Assembly: GCF_036320965.1 (NCBI RefSeq) | Contig: NC_092236.1 | Coordinates: 13,009,018 to 13,073,017 of the forward strand | Length of the DNA: 64,000 nt | Direction of reading: 5' to 3' | DNA from: Panulirus ornatus | Taxonomy: Eukaryota > Arthropoda > Malacostraca > Decapoda > Palinuridae | Shown here: piece by piece, positions 25,130-39,664 of the stretch | Position numbering within the stretch: position 1 is the first letter of the stretch | How the letters are laid out: every line of letters begins with the position of its first letter | The notes under the pieces: model-generated | What the model was told of the DNA's origin: nothing | The model's database searches: none | The model's input: only the letters and a program-made list of their open reading frames with translations | Translations under genes and position numbers: made by a program

Positions 25130-25590
25130 GGAGGGTCTGTGTGTTGCGGACGGACAAGACTGCGCTCAGCCAGGGTAGGAAGGTCTCTGTCTGTTGCAGA
25201 CGGACAAGACTGCACTCAGCTAGGGTAGGAAGGTCTGTCTGTTATGGACAGACAAGATTGCACTCAGCTGGTAAGGTAGGAAGGTCTCTGTCTGTTGCAG
25301 ACGGACAAGACTGCACTCAGCTAGGGTAGGAAGGTCTCTGTTTGTTATGGACAGACAAGCCTGCACTCAGCTAGTAAGGTAGGAAGGTCTCTGTCTGTTG
25401 CAGATGGACAAGACTGCACTCAGCTAGGGTAGGAAGGTCTCTGTCTGTTGTAGACAGACAAGACTGCACTCAGCTAGGATAGAGAGATGTGTCTGTTGTG
25501 ACCAAATCATACTTCCCTCAGCTAGGGTGGAGACATAAGCGTCTGTTGTGGACAGACTAGCCTGCCTTCAGCAAGGGTAGAAAGAGGTGT
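25130..25590. repeat. About 50-bp tandem repeat, eight to nine units
   Basis: Unit AAGGTCTCTGTCTGTTGCAG, ACGGACAAGACTGCACTCAG, CTAGGGTAGG. Units vary between 45 and 60 bp by small indels; some carry TTATGGACAGACAAG instead of TTGCAGACGGACAAG. The right end is strongly decayed. Confidence 0.85.
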
Positions 25591-25774
25591 GGCGTATTTT
25601 GCGGTGGTGCAGGAGTGGTAAACCCCCACCACTCGTGGTCGGACTGTGGTGCGCTGGACCGGTCCCGGCTTCTAGCCACCAGGGTAGCCAGCCAGCCAGC
25701 CAGCCAAACCTCTCCTTTAATCAGTGTGTGTGAGAACATGTACATTCCTTTGTTTGTTCTCTCAAGTACAGGGC

Positions 25775-25920
25775 GGGTCAAAGGCCAGGCCATCATACCC
25801 ATAGGTTCGTGCTGTCGTGTTCAAGGGCCATACTGTTGTGCCCAAGGGTCGTGCCTGAGGGTCTTTATGTCGTGCTCAGGGATCCTACATGCGTGCTCAA
25901 GGATGACGCTATCGTGGCTA
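25775..25920 (+). repeat. AAGGGTCGTG-type repeat block
   Basis: AAAGGCCAGGCCATCATACC, then GTTCAAGGGCCATACTGTTG, CCCAAGGGTCGTGCCTGAGG and GTGCTCAAGGATGACGCTAT. It shares both the leader and the 21-bp unit of the right arm at 24465-24562 and of 17225-17320. Confidence 0.6.
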
Positions 25921-26092
25921 AGAGGCTGATCCTTACATTGTTAATAAATGGAATACGTCTTTACAGTGACATACAGAACTGCACAGCGCTGGGTGCGTGT
26001 GTGTCGAGGTGAGCCTGGCATTTCCGCAACACCAGTGTAGAGTTGTTACACTTGAGATGCATTTCCAGCTCTTCTTTACACGATAACACTTT

Positions 26093-28682
<2,590 letters not shown>

Positions 28683-28709
28683 CCCCCCCCCCCCCCCCCC
28701 CCCCCCCCC
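28683..28709. repeat. Long poly-C run
   Basis: An uninterrupted run of about 27 C. Length is likely to be unreliable in any assembly. Confidence 0.9.
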
Positions 28710-28710
28710 G

Positions 28711-29762
28711 AGAAAGTTACTTACACAGCCATATGTTAAAGGACCAGTGAGCCAGTTCTCATGACGTATCATGAAGTCCATACCTCGCTTGCCCTTAGCT
28801 CATTTGATATTACCTGTATGATTTTACCACTTTCATAATCGGTTCACGATGCAACTCCAGACTCGTTCGAGCTCTGTTGCGAAACTCCCTCCCCATCGGC
28901 GATCTTGAGCGACTAACGAAGACCTTCTGGCATGTTCTCTCTCTTAATATCCTCCTTATCATCGTGTACTCCTGTCATCTCTAATACGACACCCTGTACA
29001 CATAACGCCTTCGAGCTATTAACTGTAGCTGTTGGAAAACAAGGGGTTATATCGCATTACCTACCTCGGTACGGAGTTTATATCGCACCAGACACGACAG
29101 CATTCGCATGGGAATGCAGTGTGTCTACCTCCCTCCGGGCCGCACTCTCCCTCACCATCATCACGCAGAGGAACACTTCAGTCCTCGATAAATCTAAATT
29201 CACGTCACCCTTGACAAACTCATCTTCACTTTTCCTCGCCATGTACTTCTTCGGTACATCTTCGGCACCACAGACCCTAACAGGTCACGTTAAAAGGCCA
29301 GGGTCGGAGTTCTGATTATTTAAAAGTATAGATAGAAGAATGAAAATAAGAAAAGGGACAAAAGCAAAATGGTCTCTCATTGCAAGGAAACATAGATACT
29401 TTCAGGCAGGAATTGAACACACACACACGCCGTGGCCTTCTTCCAGACCTGAAATACTAATGACCATAGGAACACAAGTCAAGGCAATTGTTAATCTAAT
29501 AACTTACGAGCTAAAAAGGTTTGAGTAAAACTTTTAAGCCCTTTACCTTCTCTCATTCAGGGAATCATTCGATTCTTTTTTTTTTTTCACCACGAATAAA
29601 CAACGATCCTGGTCTGTTCTGAGCTGTTGAACCGGCCTGGTGGCTTACAACTGGTATTTCCTGATCTGTAGTTAATTGCAGTGCACTGCTATGTATGAAG
29701 TTTGTGATAAACAGTATATTGAATATTTACAGTGTTCCATGCCTTGAGCGGTAATTGTATAA

Positions 29763-29763
<1 letters not shown>
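28711..29763. other. Gene-free stretch
   Basis: An open frame at 28932-29315 (+) has no recognisable motif. Nothing else is supported. Confidence 0.3.

Positions 29764-29850
<87 letters not shown>
29764..29850. repeat. (AT)n microsatellite at a LINE-A 3' end
   Basis: Pure AT, about 43 units, directly against the 3' end of the LINE-A fragment at 29852. Confidence 0.95.
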
Positions 29851-29851
<1 letters not shown>

Positions 29852-29852
<1 letters not shown>

Positions 29853-30057
29853 TTCCCGCCTCATCGAGGTACCGTCTGGGATAAACGGACAGTGATCTCT
29901 TACACACACATATAATCTCTATCAGTCATGTTTAAGGTCTTCCATCCACACCCAAACCCACAGACTGCTCCATAGTATCTTGAACGCTTCATATACCCTG
30001 GTTCACCCCAATTGTCAGCACGTCGCCCCCCATATATCACATCGATCCAAGGAAGCG
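29852..30057 (-). mobile_element. Diverged LINE-A 3' UTR and ORF-end fragment
   Basis: The + strand shows CATCGAGGTACCGTCTGGGA (a decayed hairpin end), CACACCCAAACCCACAGACT, CGCTTCATATACCCTGGTTC and CAGCACGTCGCCCCCCATAT. The minus frame still reads PWIDVIYGGRRADNWGEP, corresponding to the family's C-terminus NWSDVVYRGRRAV. It is old: at least a quarter of positions differ by eye. Confidence 0.6.
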
Positions 30058-32870
30058 ATTGTGATGCAGCAGTGATAGACCGGAGGGTAGAGCCGTTGTT
30101 AGTCTTGTTGGAAATTACGTTTACATACATTCTTAACCAAGAAACGGGATTACAGATTCTTTGGAGCGCGAATCCTAACTTTAATAGCTAAATTCAGATC
30201 CCTTTTTGAAATTATTTGGAATATCGCGAATGCTCAAGAATTCTTGTGTTCTAACGTTTGCACTAAAGATCACTCAAGTATACATATGACTTAGCATGAA
30301 TGCTGAGTTACTTGTTGTAAACATTCAGTGGAAATTTTCAGTGGTAAATTAGATGTTTATTCGGGAGGGGGTTTTGAATATTAAATGGAAATTATCATTG
30401 GTAACTTATGTGTTCTTTTGGGATTGATAGATAAGACACGTATATCTTTACATCTTGCGGATGGATGACAGGCTTCATGATCACTTGGAGAAATACAGGA
30501 AATTCTCATGATTACATAATAGGAGCGAGTGGTGGGCGGGGCCTTTAACATGCAGGAGGGATTAACACTGTGACGTCAAGCAGCTCTGGCGGAGTTTAGT
30601 ACTCTATGCACACATGTCAACATCAAACGACTACTGACTGTTTCCTTACTTTAACTTCAGCGAATTATCCTGTTTCATCTTCTTTTTCCTTCTGTGAAGA
30701 AAACTGTTCAGTTTATCAGTTTTTATCCCATCGCATCCTCGAAACAGAGTAAGGTTACTGCTCTACCTGCAGTCACCATCAGCCCTGGCGTGTCTCCATC
30801 TCAGTCGTCATTGTTATGACTTTTCAAGTTCTGGCTTGCCACATTGAGAGACTTTTTGCCTTTTAGGAACGTTGTCATTACTTGTGTTTAAGTTTCTGCT
30901 TAGTGTTCAAGTACATTTTATTACGTTAGCTAATTCTAATGACCTGTTGGTTGTTTACTGTTTGTAGGGCATTCTTGGGGTATTTTCTATTTTCTGTCTA
31001 ACGTACCTTTTAGAATTAAACTTAGTAATACTCTATTTTATCAGTCTGTTGAAAGTGACTTCAGTGATTGTTTAATTGACTTGTAACGGATTTTTTTTTT
31101 TCACTTACCCAAATATATTCAGGCTGATTTATAAAATATGACATATAAGAAAAAAGTTATTTTCTTTGATGGATTGACCTGCTCTTCGTAAACTGAGGAC
31201 CAAACTACAGGCCTTCAGGTCCGTCTTAGTCATCTCTCTGTTCTTGTAGACAGAGGTAAACCTACACATCCTTCCATGCAGAGATACATCGGGTACGCAA
31301 GTAGCTTGCAGGCTGCTAGGATGAACTTGGTAGCATTTTTTTTCGGAGCGTTGGAGAGACCAAAGACCTCACTAAGCATCTTAGAATGAGCTTTTCATAA
31401 CGTGATATTTATCGTGCGAGTTACCTAAGCCACAGAGAAACTCAAGAGGGCGCTACAGCCGGTCCAGGTGTGTTGGGGGCTGGAAGGCAGGCTGTGGTGT
31501 AGGCAACATCAGGAAGGGCAACCCGACCTGTGGGCGGGATTGGCTCGCCGGGTCCCGCCAGGACAAAGTACTACTATCGGCCCCTCACTTCATTGTGGTA
31601 AGGTAAACGTGAGAGCCACCACACCTTGCTAAGTGGCTCATGCTATTGCCACGGCGAGATGATGGATGCAGGCACACTGAGGCAGCAGAATACAAACACT
31701 TTTGGCGCCTGGGAGTGGCCATCGACGAAATGTTTCTGTGCGAAAATGGCGAGTTTTGGCATCCGGGACCTAGGTGTTGCGGAGTGGGATGGCCAATGAT
31801 GAACTTAGTCGAGTCAGATGATGCCAGTCACGTGGTGAGCTCGGTATCTTGCTACTGTTGTCTGTGTTGGCAGAGGTGGCGTGGACTGTACGCGGTGATA
31901 ATGAGTGTGTAGTAACTATGATGAAATATTCACGTGATGTGCTTAAGCAAGTGGGTTGTGAGGTTTACCAGTTGACAGTACACAGTCTGGGTCTCGAACT
32001 AGACGTAGAAGACTTGGTCGTTCTGATGAACAGTACCTGTGCATGAAGTGGAAAGAAGTGCACCATACATGTGTGCGACATTGCTAGCGCAGTGGTCATT
32101 CCGTGGTACCGACTCCTTGGAAATGAACCAGCAGAAACGAAGCCGTTCGCCTGATTCGTTTTGGTATTACCAGCCAGTTGATTCTGATTTTATAGATAGC
32201 GTTTGTAGTGAATCAGTGTTTCGCCGTAAACCATCCCAGACACTGAGAACTGAAACTGCTACCAAGACACACTGAAGTCGGCTGTAGTTGGTGTGTTATT
32301 CGTGCCTGGCATCCTATTTATTAAAGGATTCAGCCCTTAACGATTTATGTTCTTTTTATAATACCAACATTCTTGCCTCCGGTAGATTGCTGGGTAATCA
32401 CATTCCTTGTTTTCGAAATATTTGTCACTAATAATCTGTTTCGCGGTTTGGTGTGTGAAACTTACTCGATTTTGGGAGTTCTCACAGGGTCATCCAACCT
32501 GGTAGTGATACGTAGCATTTGACGTAGTCACTGCTTCTTCATTATAGTCAGCAAAATTACACATACACAAGCAGCATGCGCGATCACACCAGGTTGCTCT
32601 TGAGGTAGCGAATCCTGGGTCTTGCGTCAGGCGCTGTTGCCTCTGGACCAGTTTCTGGTCAGGCGTCGGGTGGCTTGCTGTTCGTCCATATTTTTCCGCT
32701 ATCTTACCTAGCCTTTTAATGTTTATGAACAGAAAAGGTGATTATTCTTCTTTAAACCAAATTGAAGAACATGTCACAGTTTACGATATCTGAGCGTAGA
32801 TGTGATCAGTGTAGAAAAAATACGAAGATTTAGAAAATTTATAAGATAGATGGTAACACTAGCACCGGCC
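30058..32870. other. Gene-free stretch upstream of the otopetrin first exon
   Basis: No exon is recognised. A perfect TGACGTCA palindrome lies at 30571-30578. A CTCF-core-like AGAGGGCGCTA lies at 31445-31455 at the start of a GC-richer block (31440-31860). Open frames in that block (31640-31912, 31849-32046) have no identifiable domain. Confidence 0.35.
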
Positions 32871-32879
32871 AGAGTCTCA

Positions 32880-32963
32880 CTGCTCAGTTCCCAAGGCATC
32901 CAGCCGACCGAGCCTCGTTGGAGCAGAAGTTAGTGTGGTGCCTCCTTCAGCCCCCTCGAGGCC
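32880..32963 (+). promoter_or_regulatory. Possible transcription start and 5' UTR of the otopetrin first exon
   Basis: TCAGTT at 32885-32890 fits the arthropod initiator (TCAKTY), about 75 bp upstream of the chosen ATG. No TATA box is at the right distance and no clear DPE at +28 was found. The start codon context GAGGCCATGT has G at -3. Confidence 0.25.
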
Positions 32964-33058
32964 ATGTTCCGCTTCAAGAAGAAGCCTCCTCCTATCCGGC
33001 ACGTCCATGCGCCCCACACAGACGAGATCACGCCAGGATCCTGCATCTTATGTGCCGA
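32964..33058 (+). CDS. Otop: Otopetrin-like gene, exon 1 (start codon, N-terminus)
   Basis: Encodes the first 31 residues and two bases of codon 32: a basic start (MFRFKKKPPPIRHVH), then APHTDEITPGSCILCA. The ATG lies in a favourable context. The donor gtaggt at 33059 leaves phase 2, which the acceptor at 40252 completes to GAA (Glu). This is the predicted cytosolic N-terminus of a proton channel that would sit in the plasma membrane. The segment itself has no signature domain. It is assigned to the gene only by phase, the good start context and absence of another candidate nearby. A different first exon, such as the coding segment ending at 620, could be used instead or in addition. Intron 1 is about 7.2 kb. 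Confidence 0.55.
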
Positions 33059-33499
33059 GTAGGTCATCCTCCTCTGGCCCTGCTGGGGTGCTCATGTCTA
33101 TGGTATATTGTCTGATGTTTGTATAAGTGTATCTGTGTTGTTGTATCTATGATTTTAATGTGTGAACCCTTTCGTAACGTTAAAAGTAAAGATATATCGA
33201 CCAAAAACTGAAAATATACAGACGATGCATAATCAAGACAGCGGGACTATAACAAGAGCGGTGGGGATGAGAGTTAAATATTTAGTCTTCACATAAACAC
33301 TCCTAGTTTATGATGCTCACAATAAGTGATCATGTACCGTTATGCAATCTCCGTTGGGATCGATGAGGTTTTGATGTCGAACTGCTACTAAGGGATAGGG
33401 ATCTCTTCCGGCTGGTTACGATGGTGGGCAAGATGCAGTCATTACCTTCTCAGATTGTCGGATGAGATTCAAGTAAAAGGCATAGAGTTAGGAGGACCA

Positions 33500-33990
33500 T
33501 TGAAGTTAGCGCCTTTCACACGATAGTGTAAGGGGGACAGAATATGATCGTGTATGCCCTTTTCTGTATCGTTCCGTCTTGTGGTCCTTGTCGTATAATG
33601 TAGATAGGGGCATAAATGAAAATTGTAGTAATATTTTTGAGTTCAGGCGCAGGGAATTCAAGTCTCTTGGGTATGCAAAGTAGATGATAGCTAGTGGATT
33701 TGATGACGGTGCTGACGTATTCCTTCCAACTTAGTTCATCGTTCAGAGGGAAACAGAAAAATCTGGTGAACTGAACAGACTGGAGAGGGCCGGAGAAGAA
33801 AAGGGTTTGGAAGCGAGTATGATGTGCAAAACCGATCTTGGTTTGGTTGAATGACATGGTTGGTGGTAGTTTAGCAGTGGATGTGGTCGGAGTTAGAAAA
33901 CCAACGTATGTGTTCTGTGACCCATCGATGGTTGACCTTGATTGGGGTGGAGTGAGATACTGGCCAAATAAGCTCAAAATTGCACTCATA
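33500..33990 (-). mobile_element. Decayed non-LTR reverse transcriptase thumb fragment
   Basis: The minus strand reads MSFNQTKIGFAHHTRFQTLF, then LNDELSWKEYVSTVIKSTSY, LLCIPKRLEFPAPELKN, ITTIFIYAPIYI and TIQKRAYTIIFCPPY. LINE thumbs commonly read 'FN..K...M', 'LGVTLDD.LSWK.HV', 'RLK.LG.P..EL..IY..FI.P...YA' and 'VQKRA...ILGP.YT'. The frame is open for 157 codons but the core RT motifs are absent. It lies in otopetrin intron 1, on the opposite strand. Confidence 0.5.
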
Positions 33991-36094
33991 TGTGAAGGTC
34001 AGCAACTTGTGACAAACGTACTCCATGTAAGTCTGCCGTGTCGATTTCATGAAAATACGCATACAGCACTAACTTGACCCTCTGGTGCTTTGTGGGTGTT
34101 TGAATGTTATATTTGTATGTGTGGTTGAATGCACGTGTTCGATGTGCGTTTGTTTATGTTTATCCTTTTGTATAAGTCCCCACCTTCTTTTGGATGTAAA
34201 CATTACTGAAATTGGCAGGAAAACTATTGCTCATAGTTTATTATAAGACAATGTAATATATGAGACAAAAACAATTAGGCCTTGAGTCATCCTTATGCGA
34301 GTTTCCTTGAGGTGGTTCAAGGCTCCTGTCTAACCCTAAACTTTGGGGACGGTGTGTTTACCTCACTATCGTCCAGGCAAGACTGGGATGCTCATAAACC
34401 GGCACTAGAGGCAGCCAGCCCCTTGGCGTACTTCGTAGTGGGTCGGACAGGGCTCATGGATAAATGCGAAGAATATGTTCAGGCACTTTTCCTGAAGGCA
34501 TCTGTAACAATGACCGAAAGTTTTTTTTTGTGCATTTTCTTTTTTTCTTGTAAATGCCAAAAATGGCCCCCCTCATAGGGTCTGAATTCTTCCCAGGGCG
34601 ATGGTTCCGGAATGTACCGCGCGGGACTTGCATGTTCTTTGTTTTTTTTGTGGGACGAGGATTCCTACCTCCTCTGGCGGGTCCAGGTTCGAGACTTGGC
34701 TCTCTAGTATTTCCCAAGTGTAGATGATCAGTGAACTTTTCTGTTTTAGAGTGCGAGGAACTTGAGCTGATTCTTGTAATTCATCTCGTCTGTACCTAAG
34801 ATCCCCTGGGTGATTTTGCGTTATGCATGAGTGCTTCATGTCCTCTTCTTTGTGTAGATTCCAGGGCATTGATTTATGAATGTTTGATTCCCTTTGGACA
34901 AGAAAGGCCCCTGTTGCTTTTGAGGTCAAGAATCTCTTGTCACTGCACAAACAGGAAAATATTCATGCTGAAAGCGAAGCTTTTAATATCTAAGATGGTT
35001 ATCTTTCATTGAAAATTAATTATTTACAAATCTCGAGAACTTTGTTTATATTTATTTTCATACGTCGTCTCACCACCAGGGTATTGGTTGTAGCTTGCCA
35101 GCGACTGGGTGTGACGAGAGAATGATTTCAGCGTCGCTTATAGAGACTCCGGGGTTAATCCTGTCTTCCTTTTTTTTTTTTATAGGGACTTTTCATACTG
35201 GTTACTCGTATGAGGTAAGCTGTGGTGATCATGGGCCAAGTTTAAGTTGGGATGGTTGTGGGCCAGCGCTAGATGGAGCGGTGGTCCGGTCCAGCTAGCC
35301 TCTTGTTACATTCCTTCATCTCTGTACTTTGGGTGAGGCTGGGCACATTCATCAGCCTCGGGTAGAGCTTTACATTAATGACCTGCCAGACCTGCCCTAA
35401 CATGATTACGACCTGGCACACCTGCCCTTGCCTGTCTCTCCAAGCCTAGCAGTTCCCTGTCCAGCCTTGCCTAACCTACCCATGTACTTCCCAGACGTAT
35501 CCTGCCGTTCCCTCTCGTGCCTAGCCTTGTCTTGGCCAAACCTGTCTTGCTCTGTGTACGAGTGTCGTGACGAAGCTGCTGCATCTTAGCCTTCCTCGGC
35601 CAGCCCTTTGTAACAAACATACCCTGGTGCATTTTGACATTCTAACCATATTGCATCTAAACAGCAGATCCCTGTGTCTTGCATACTGTGGCTTAGGATC
35701 TTCTCTCGTGATGGGACACGTATTTAGAAATCACTGTGTAAATTCATCGCTTCCTACACGTCACGTGGTTTAGCTGTGACTACAGTAGGATGCTGTGGTG
35801 GTAAGCAGTGTAGAACTTGGCGTATGAGAGCGGGATGTGCGAGTATTTTGCTTCTCTGTATGAAACTGCTGTCTCCACAGTACCACCGCCTCTTACAACA
35901 CACCGTTCAACTAGTGATAATGACAATTTGAATATGCAGCGGGTACAAAGAGGTTGTGTATATGTGGAAGTTGTTTGTCGCAGGTTGGACTCCAGTTGCA
36001 GCTTTGAGCAGATCCTTTCTTTTGCAAGTGGTCGCAGGTCCTCAGTGTATGGTAGGATTACGGCCACCATAGCTTCATTAAGTTTTGTACCGAA
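33991..36094. other. Intronic DNA without recognised features
   Basis: Degenerate CCTGCC/CCTTGCCTG-rich sequence at 35380-35540 is the only pattern. Short open frames have no domain. Confidence 0.3.
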
Positions 36095-36312
36095 TAAAGG
36101 TGTTAAATTTTTTCCTAATAAACCCTGGGTAAACGAGAGATTTAACAGAACAGTTGAGTGATGAAAAACATGTTCTTGCTGCTAATGATAAAACTCGTCT
36201 TCAACCTTTTCAGAAGGAAATTGATAAATGTAAAACCAAGGTGGAAAATCTGTTTGATACAAAATCTGCGTGGACAGGTATTAGACAGCTAACAGGTAAA
36301 AGCCATCAGTAA
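36095..36312 (+). mobile_element. LINE linker fragment between endonuclease and reverse transcriptase
   Basis: The + strand reads NKPWVNERFNRTVE, a stop, then AANDKTRLQPFQKEIDKCKT, KVENLFDTKSAWTGIRQLTG. Non-LTR elements typically carry '.PW.N.......' and '...LQ..I...K..YE..F....W.GI..LTG' between endonuclease and RT. Short and interrupted. Confidence 0.45.
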
Positions 36313-36863
36313 GTGTTGCAGCATTAGCACTAAAAGAAGCTCCAATGCTTTATTACAAATTATGTTCATTGGTAATAGTGTCAGTGTGATAACGGACGTC
36401 ATTAATGATTCTCAGCATCAACTTGGGCTGTGTTCTGAGCAGTGGGGAACAGTGAATTCAGTGAGATTATTTTCTCATGGGATAGGGTAATGCGTTTACT
36501 GCCTCACTTGTCAAAGTTCATGAAAACCATATATTCTGAACCCAGTAGCTGTTGTAGTAACTCGTCTATAATGACTTCCATTTGAGAAGGTCTGGAAGTT
36601 TTTTTCGTTTTTTCCCCTGAGCATCCGGATTCCAATAAGAAGACTGATTTCCGTTAATCTGTCTCTGATTCTAAGAAGACTAAGTTCCCACATATTTATT
36701 GTTCTGGGGCAGCTGAGAACAATTTTTACAGCTTCAGTTTATTTCTCAAGCCTTCCAAGCTCTCTCTCGGGCACTAGTGCAAGCAGAGGCGCAGCATATG
36801 TCCCATGTTTGGGACGGGAGTCAGCTACATTGCTCTAAACCTTTCCTTAAAATGATGGTTAAG

Positions 36864-37165
36864 TCTAGTTACAATAGCTCCATATGTTGGTACTTCTAAT
36901 CAAAGACATCTATACTTTGTGATCCATTATTCATCCGAGTGTTTCTGGTGACACCGTCCCTTTTTCTAGTTACAATAGCTCCATATGTTGGTACTTCTAA
37001 TCAAAGACATCTATACTTTGTGATCCATTATTCATCCGAGTGTTTCTGGTGACACCGTCTCTTTTTCTAGTTACAATAGCTCCGTATGTTGATACTGCTA
37101 ATCAAAGACATCTATACTTTCTGATCCATTATTCATCCGAGTGTTTCTGGTGACACCATCTCATT
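36864..37165. repeat. 102-bp tandem repeat, three units
   Basis: CTAGTTACAATAGCTCCATA begins units at about 36864, 36966 and 37067. Each continues ACTTCTAATCAAAGACATCT and ends TTTCTGGTGACACC. The third unit has about six substitutions; the first two are almost identical. Confidence 0.9.
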
Positions 37166-37214
37166 TGGGAGGGCGTCTATTGAGGGTTTTGGGTTTCTCA
37201 GCCGAGGCGACAAG

Positions 37215-37680
37215 CCGCAGCCTTTCACAAACTATCTGATATATGGTTGAGTATAGTGATTGTATCATTATACTCAACGTTGTTAATCATTTCGTCAGCA
37301 TAACGTAAGTATATGGTGTTCGATGTTATTAGGCATGGACTGAAGAAGGGCATTATATGGGACATGAAACAAGATAGGACTGAGTACACCAACCTGCGGA
37401 ATACCTATTTCAAACTCTCATTTCATTTCTGTCCTTGAAAAACAACAGATGACCTTGTGGGAGAGGTAGCCATTGATCAAACGGAGAAGTCAGGCCCTGT
37501 ATATGGTTCATACAAAATTTCGTGTCGATTGACACCATCAAAAGTCGCTTAAGATCAAGAATGATGGTGTAATTGTACCAATTATGTTGATCTTTTCAGT
37601 ACAAAGGTGGTAATGCAATCATGTAACGTCTTGGTGACCTAAGTGTGAAGGTCATTTTCGCAGGATCCACCGTGCCCAAT
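37215..37680 (-). mobile_element. Decayed non-LTR reverse transcriptase palm fragment
   Basis: The minus strand, with frame breaks, gives VFRRLVYSVLSCFMSH and RYADEMINNVEYN. These match the order 'GVPQGGVLSPTLFN.Y' then 'TYADDITI' of Jockey/RTE-type reverse transcriptases. The second catalytic Asp is altered in the surviving YADE. It may belong with the linker fragment at 36095, though on the opposite strand. Confidence 0.45.
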
Positions 37681-38444
37681 GCGTTAAGCTAATTTTAAAC
37701 ATGACTTGTAGTAAGGTGATCATGTTCGTGATGCACATGTCCTTAGGCAACATGAAAACAACCATTACACTTATTTACTTCCGAGTAATTATGATGATTG
37801 GCATCATGACATCAGGACCATGGGAACACTGTGGTACAAGCTCAGTCATGACCTACGTGAATGGAAAACGTTGTGGGCTCGCTGAATGCTAGGGAATTAG
37901 TCGTGAGACAAGAGAACTATGCCTTCCCGCTAAATGGCCAAGGTTTAAGCAAGTTGGGCGTGAGTGTCCGGCCATGACCGCAAGTTCCTACCCACCCAAC
38001 GGACACCCTGGGAGACATTTGCGCATTATGTCGTAGGGATGGGATGCATTATATCTACTGGGGCAAGTCTCCTCTCCATTAAAGTCCGGGAGGAGTGATG
38101 GTCCGATGTTGTAGGTATGTAGGAGTAATTTGCGTGCTAAGATTTCTGACGTTGACCGTGCCAGTTTAGTGTTCCAGAACTTATAATCAAAACCCATACA
38201 TCGCCTTTCCTTAGCTGTACTTTAGCTTTAAAGTGTTTTGCCGAAACAGATAAGGGAAGTAACACTAAGGAAAGCACAGAGATCTGCGCCCGTGGATTAG
38301 ATTAATCCTTTAAAGTGGACCATTTGCAAATCATTTTAGAAACAAACTTTGAATCCTAGTCTGCTCAGAAACGGAGGCAAACTTCTCGGCTTGATACTCT
38401 ATAAGATTGTTATTGTTATGCTTGTCAGGGTTTGATACAGGATT

Positions 38445-38630
38445 CCCCAAAAGGGAGGGACAGAGGGATGAGAGCGGGGGACTGGAAATCCTGCCCTCCT
38501 AAATGTATTATAACTTTCCAAAAGAGGGGAAGACGAAGGAGCCAAAGAGGATATTTCCGCTAAGGCCCAGTCGTGTTTCCCTGACTCTTCCTTGCTAACG
38601 CAGGTAGCACGGAACTAAAAGTATCAAATT
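38445..38630 (+). mobile_element. S element, diverged plus-strand copy
   Basis: AGGGAGGGACAGAGGGATGA, GGGGGACTGGAAATCCTGCC, CTTTCCAAAAGAGGGGAAGA and TCCGCTAAGGCCCAGTCGTG, ending near CTTGCTAACGCAGGTAGCAC. Same order as the S elements at 7840 and 11875, but clearly older. Confidence 0.6.
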
Positions 38631-39458
38631 ATATACATTTATGAACCTCCCGTGGAAATTCATAAGTTGCCTTTCGAAGTCACTCATGTTACCTCTTGAT
38701 ACCTAGATCCCTTTAGTATTATAGAAATGAGAATTGAAATATTTTCAGTTACCAATAATGCCATATAGAGATCATGGTAATGATAAACGTATAAGGCTGT
38801 GAATATAATTCTTCAGTATTTTAATGATATATATCACCGTAAAGAAACCAAGCACACATATATACCGTGTTTATGTTAGGGTTTCATGACTTAACAGTGG
38901 TCAATGACACAAAAATTAGAAATCGCTTACTTGTAGCTCAGCTCACCAGGTCTGAATTGTGACGTGCTTATTGAGCAGATACTGTGAAATCTGTCTTTAA
39001 ACCACCCAAGGGACTTAGAACAGGTGGTTTTGAATAAAATGCGTCTCACGGTCCAACAACCAGTCGCACATCCATTTAAAACAGCAGGTTGATGAAAAGC
39101 AGTGGGCTTAAGTCACGCACTGCCGTATCGTGTTTAGGTTGACTACAACGTCACGTGGGTTAGACCGACTTAATCACCAGTGTTCAAAGTGACCTGGTGG
39201 GGGGGTTGGGGGGTGGTCTAGGAGTTAGGACCTAACTCTTAACACTTCCGACGTTGACTACCGACCACTCTACCCGCCCTTCTGATGGTTATAAACACTG
39301 TCAGGGTTTGTGGAACTTTTAATCAGTCAGGACAGTACGAGCGACGATTTTTCTGTCCCTGCCTTCCCATGGTCATTAGTGACGTAAGTTATCTTAGGTC
39401 ATTTCAGTAACGGAAGATGGCACCGACCTGCCCCCCCCCCCCACCTTTTTCGTTACTC

Positions 39459-39460
<2 letters not shown>
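38631..39460. other. Intronic DNA without recognised features
   Basis: Nothing recognised except G-rich (39200-39215) and C-rich (39431-39441) runs. Confidence 0.3.

Positions 39461-39522
<62 letters not shown>
39461..39522. repeat. (AT)n microsatellite
   Basis: Pure AT, about 31 units, adjoining the foldback hairpin. Confidence 0.95.
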
Positions 39523-39523
<1 letters not shown>

Positions 39524-39527
<4 letters not shown>

Positions 39528-39647
39528 CACCACTGGAAAGAGAAAATAGAAACGGTGAGTACTTTCGTTTAATACGTTACATCCCCAGGCAGAGGATGAA
39601 TTAAACGAAAGTACTCACCATTTTATTTTCTCTTTCCATGGTGATTG
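39524..39647. repeat. Foldback inverted repeat with ~49-bp arms
   Basis: Left arm 39524-39573 starts CAATCACCACTGGAAAGAGA and ends GAGTACTTTCGTTTAAT. Right arm 39600-39647 is its reverse complement with only a few mismatches (ATTAAACGAAAGTACTCACC ... CATGGTGATTG). The loop is 26 bp (ACGTTACATCCCCAGGCAGA core). It could be a small foldback transposon or a target duplication turned around. It abuts an (AT)n array. Confidence 0.85.
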
Positions 39648-39664
39648 TGCATATATCTCATCAC

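Noticed and set aside
35780..36161. Overlapping 96- and 114-codon frames as a gene
   Set aside because: No recognisable motif or splice context; the end of the + frame merges with a LINE linker fragment.
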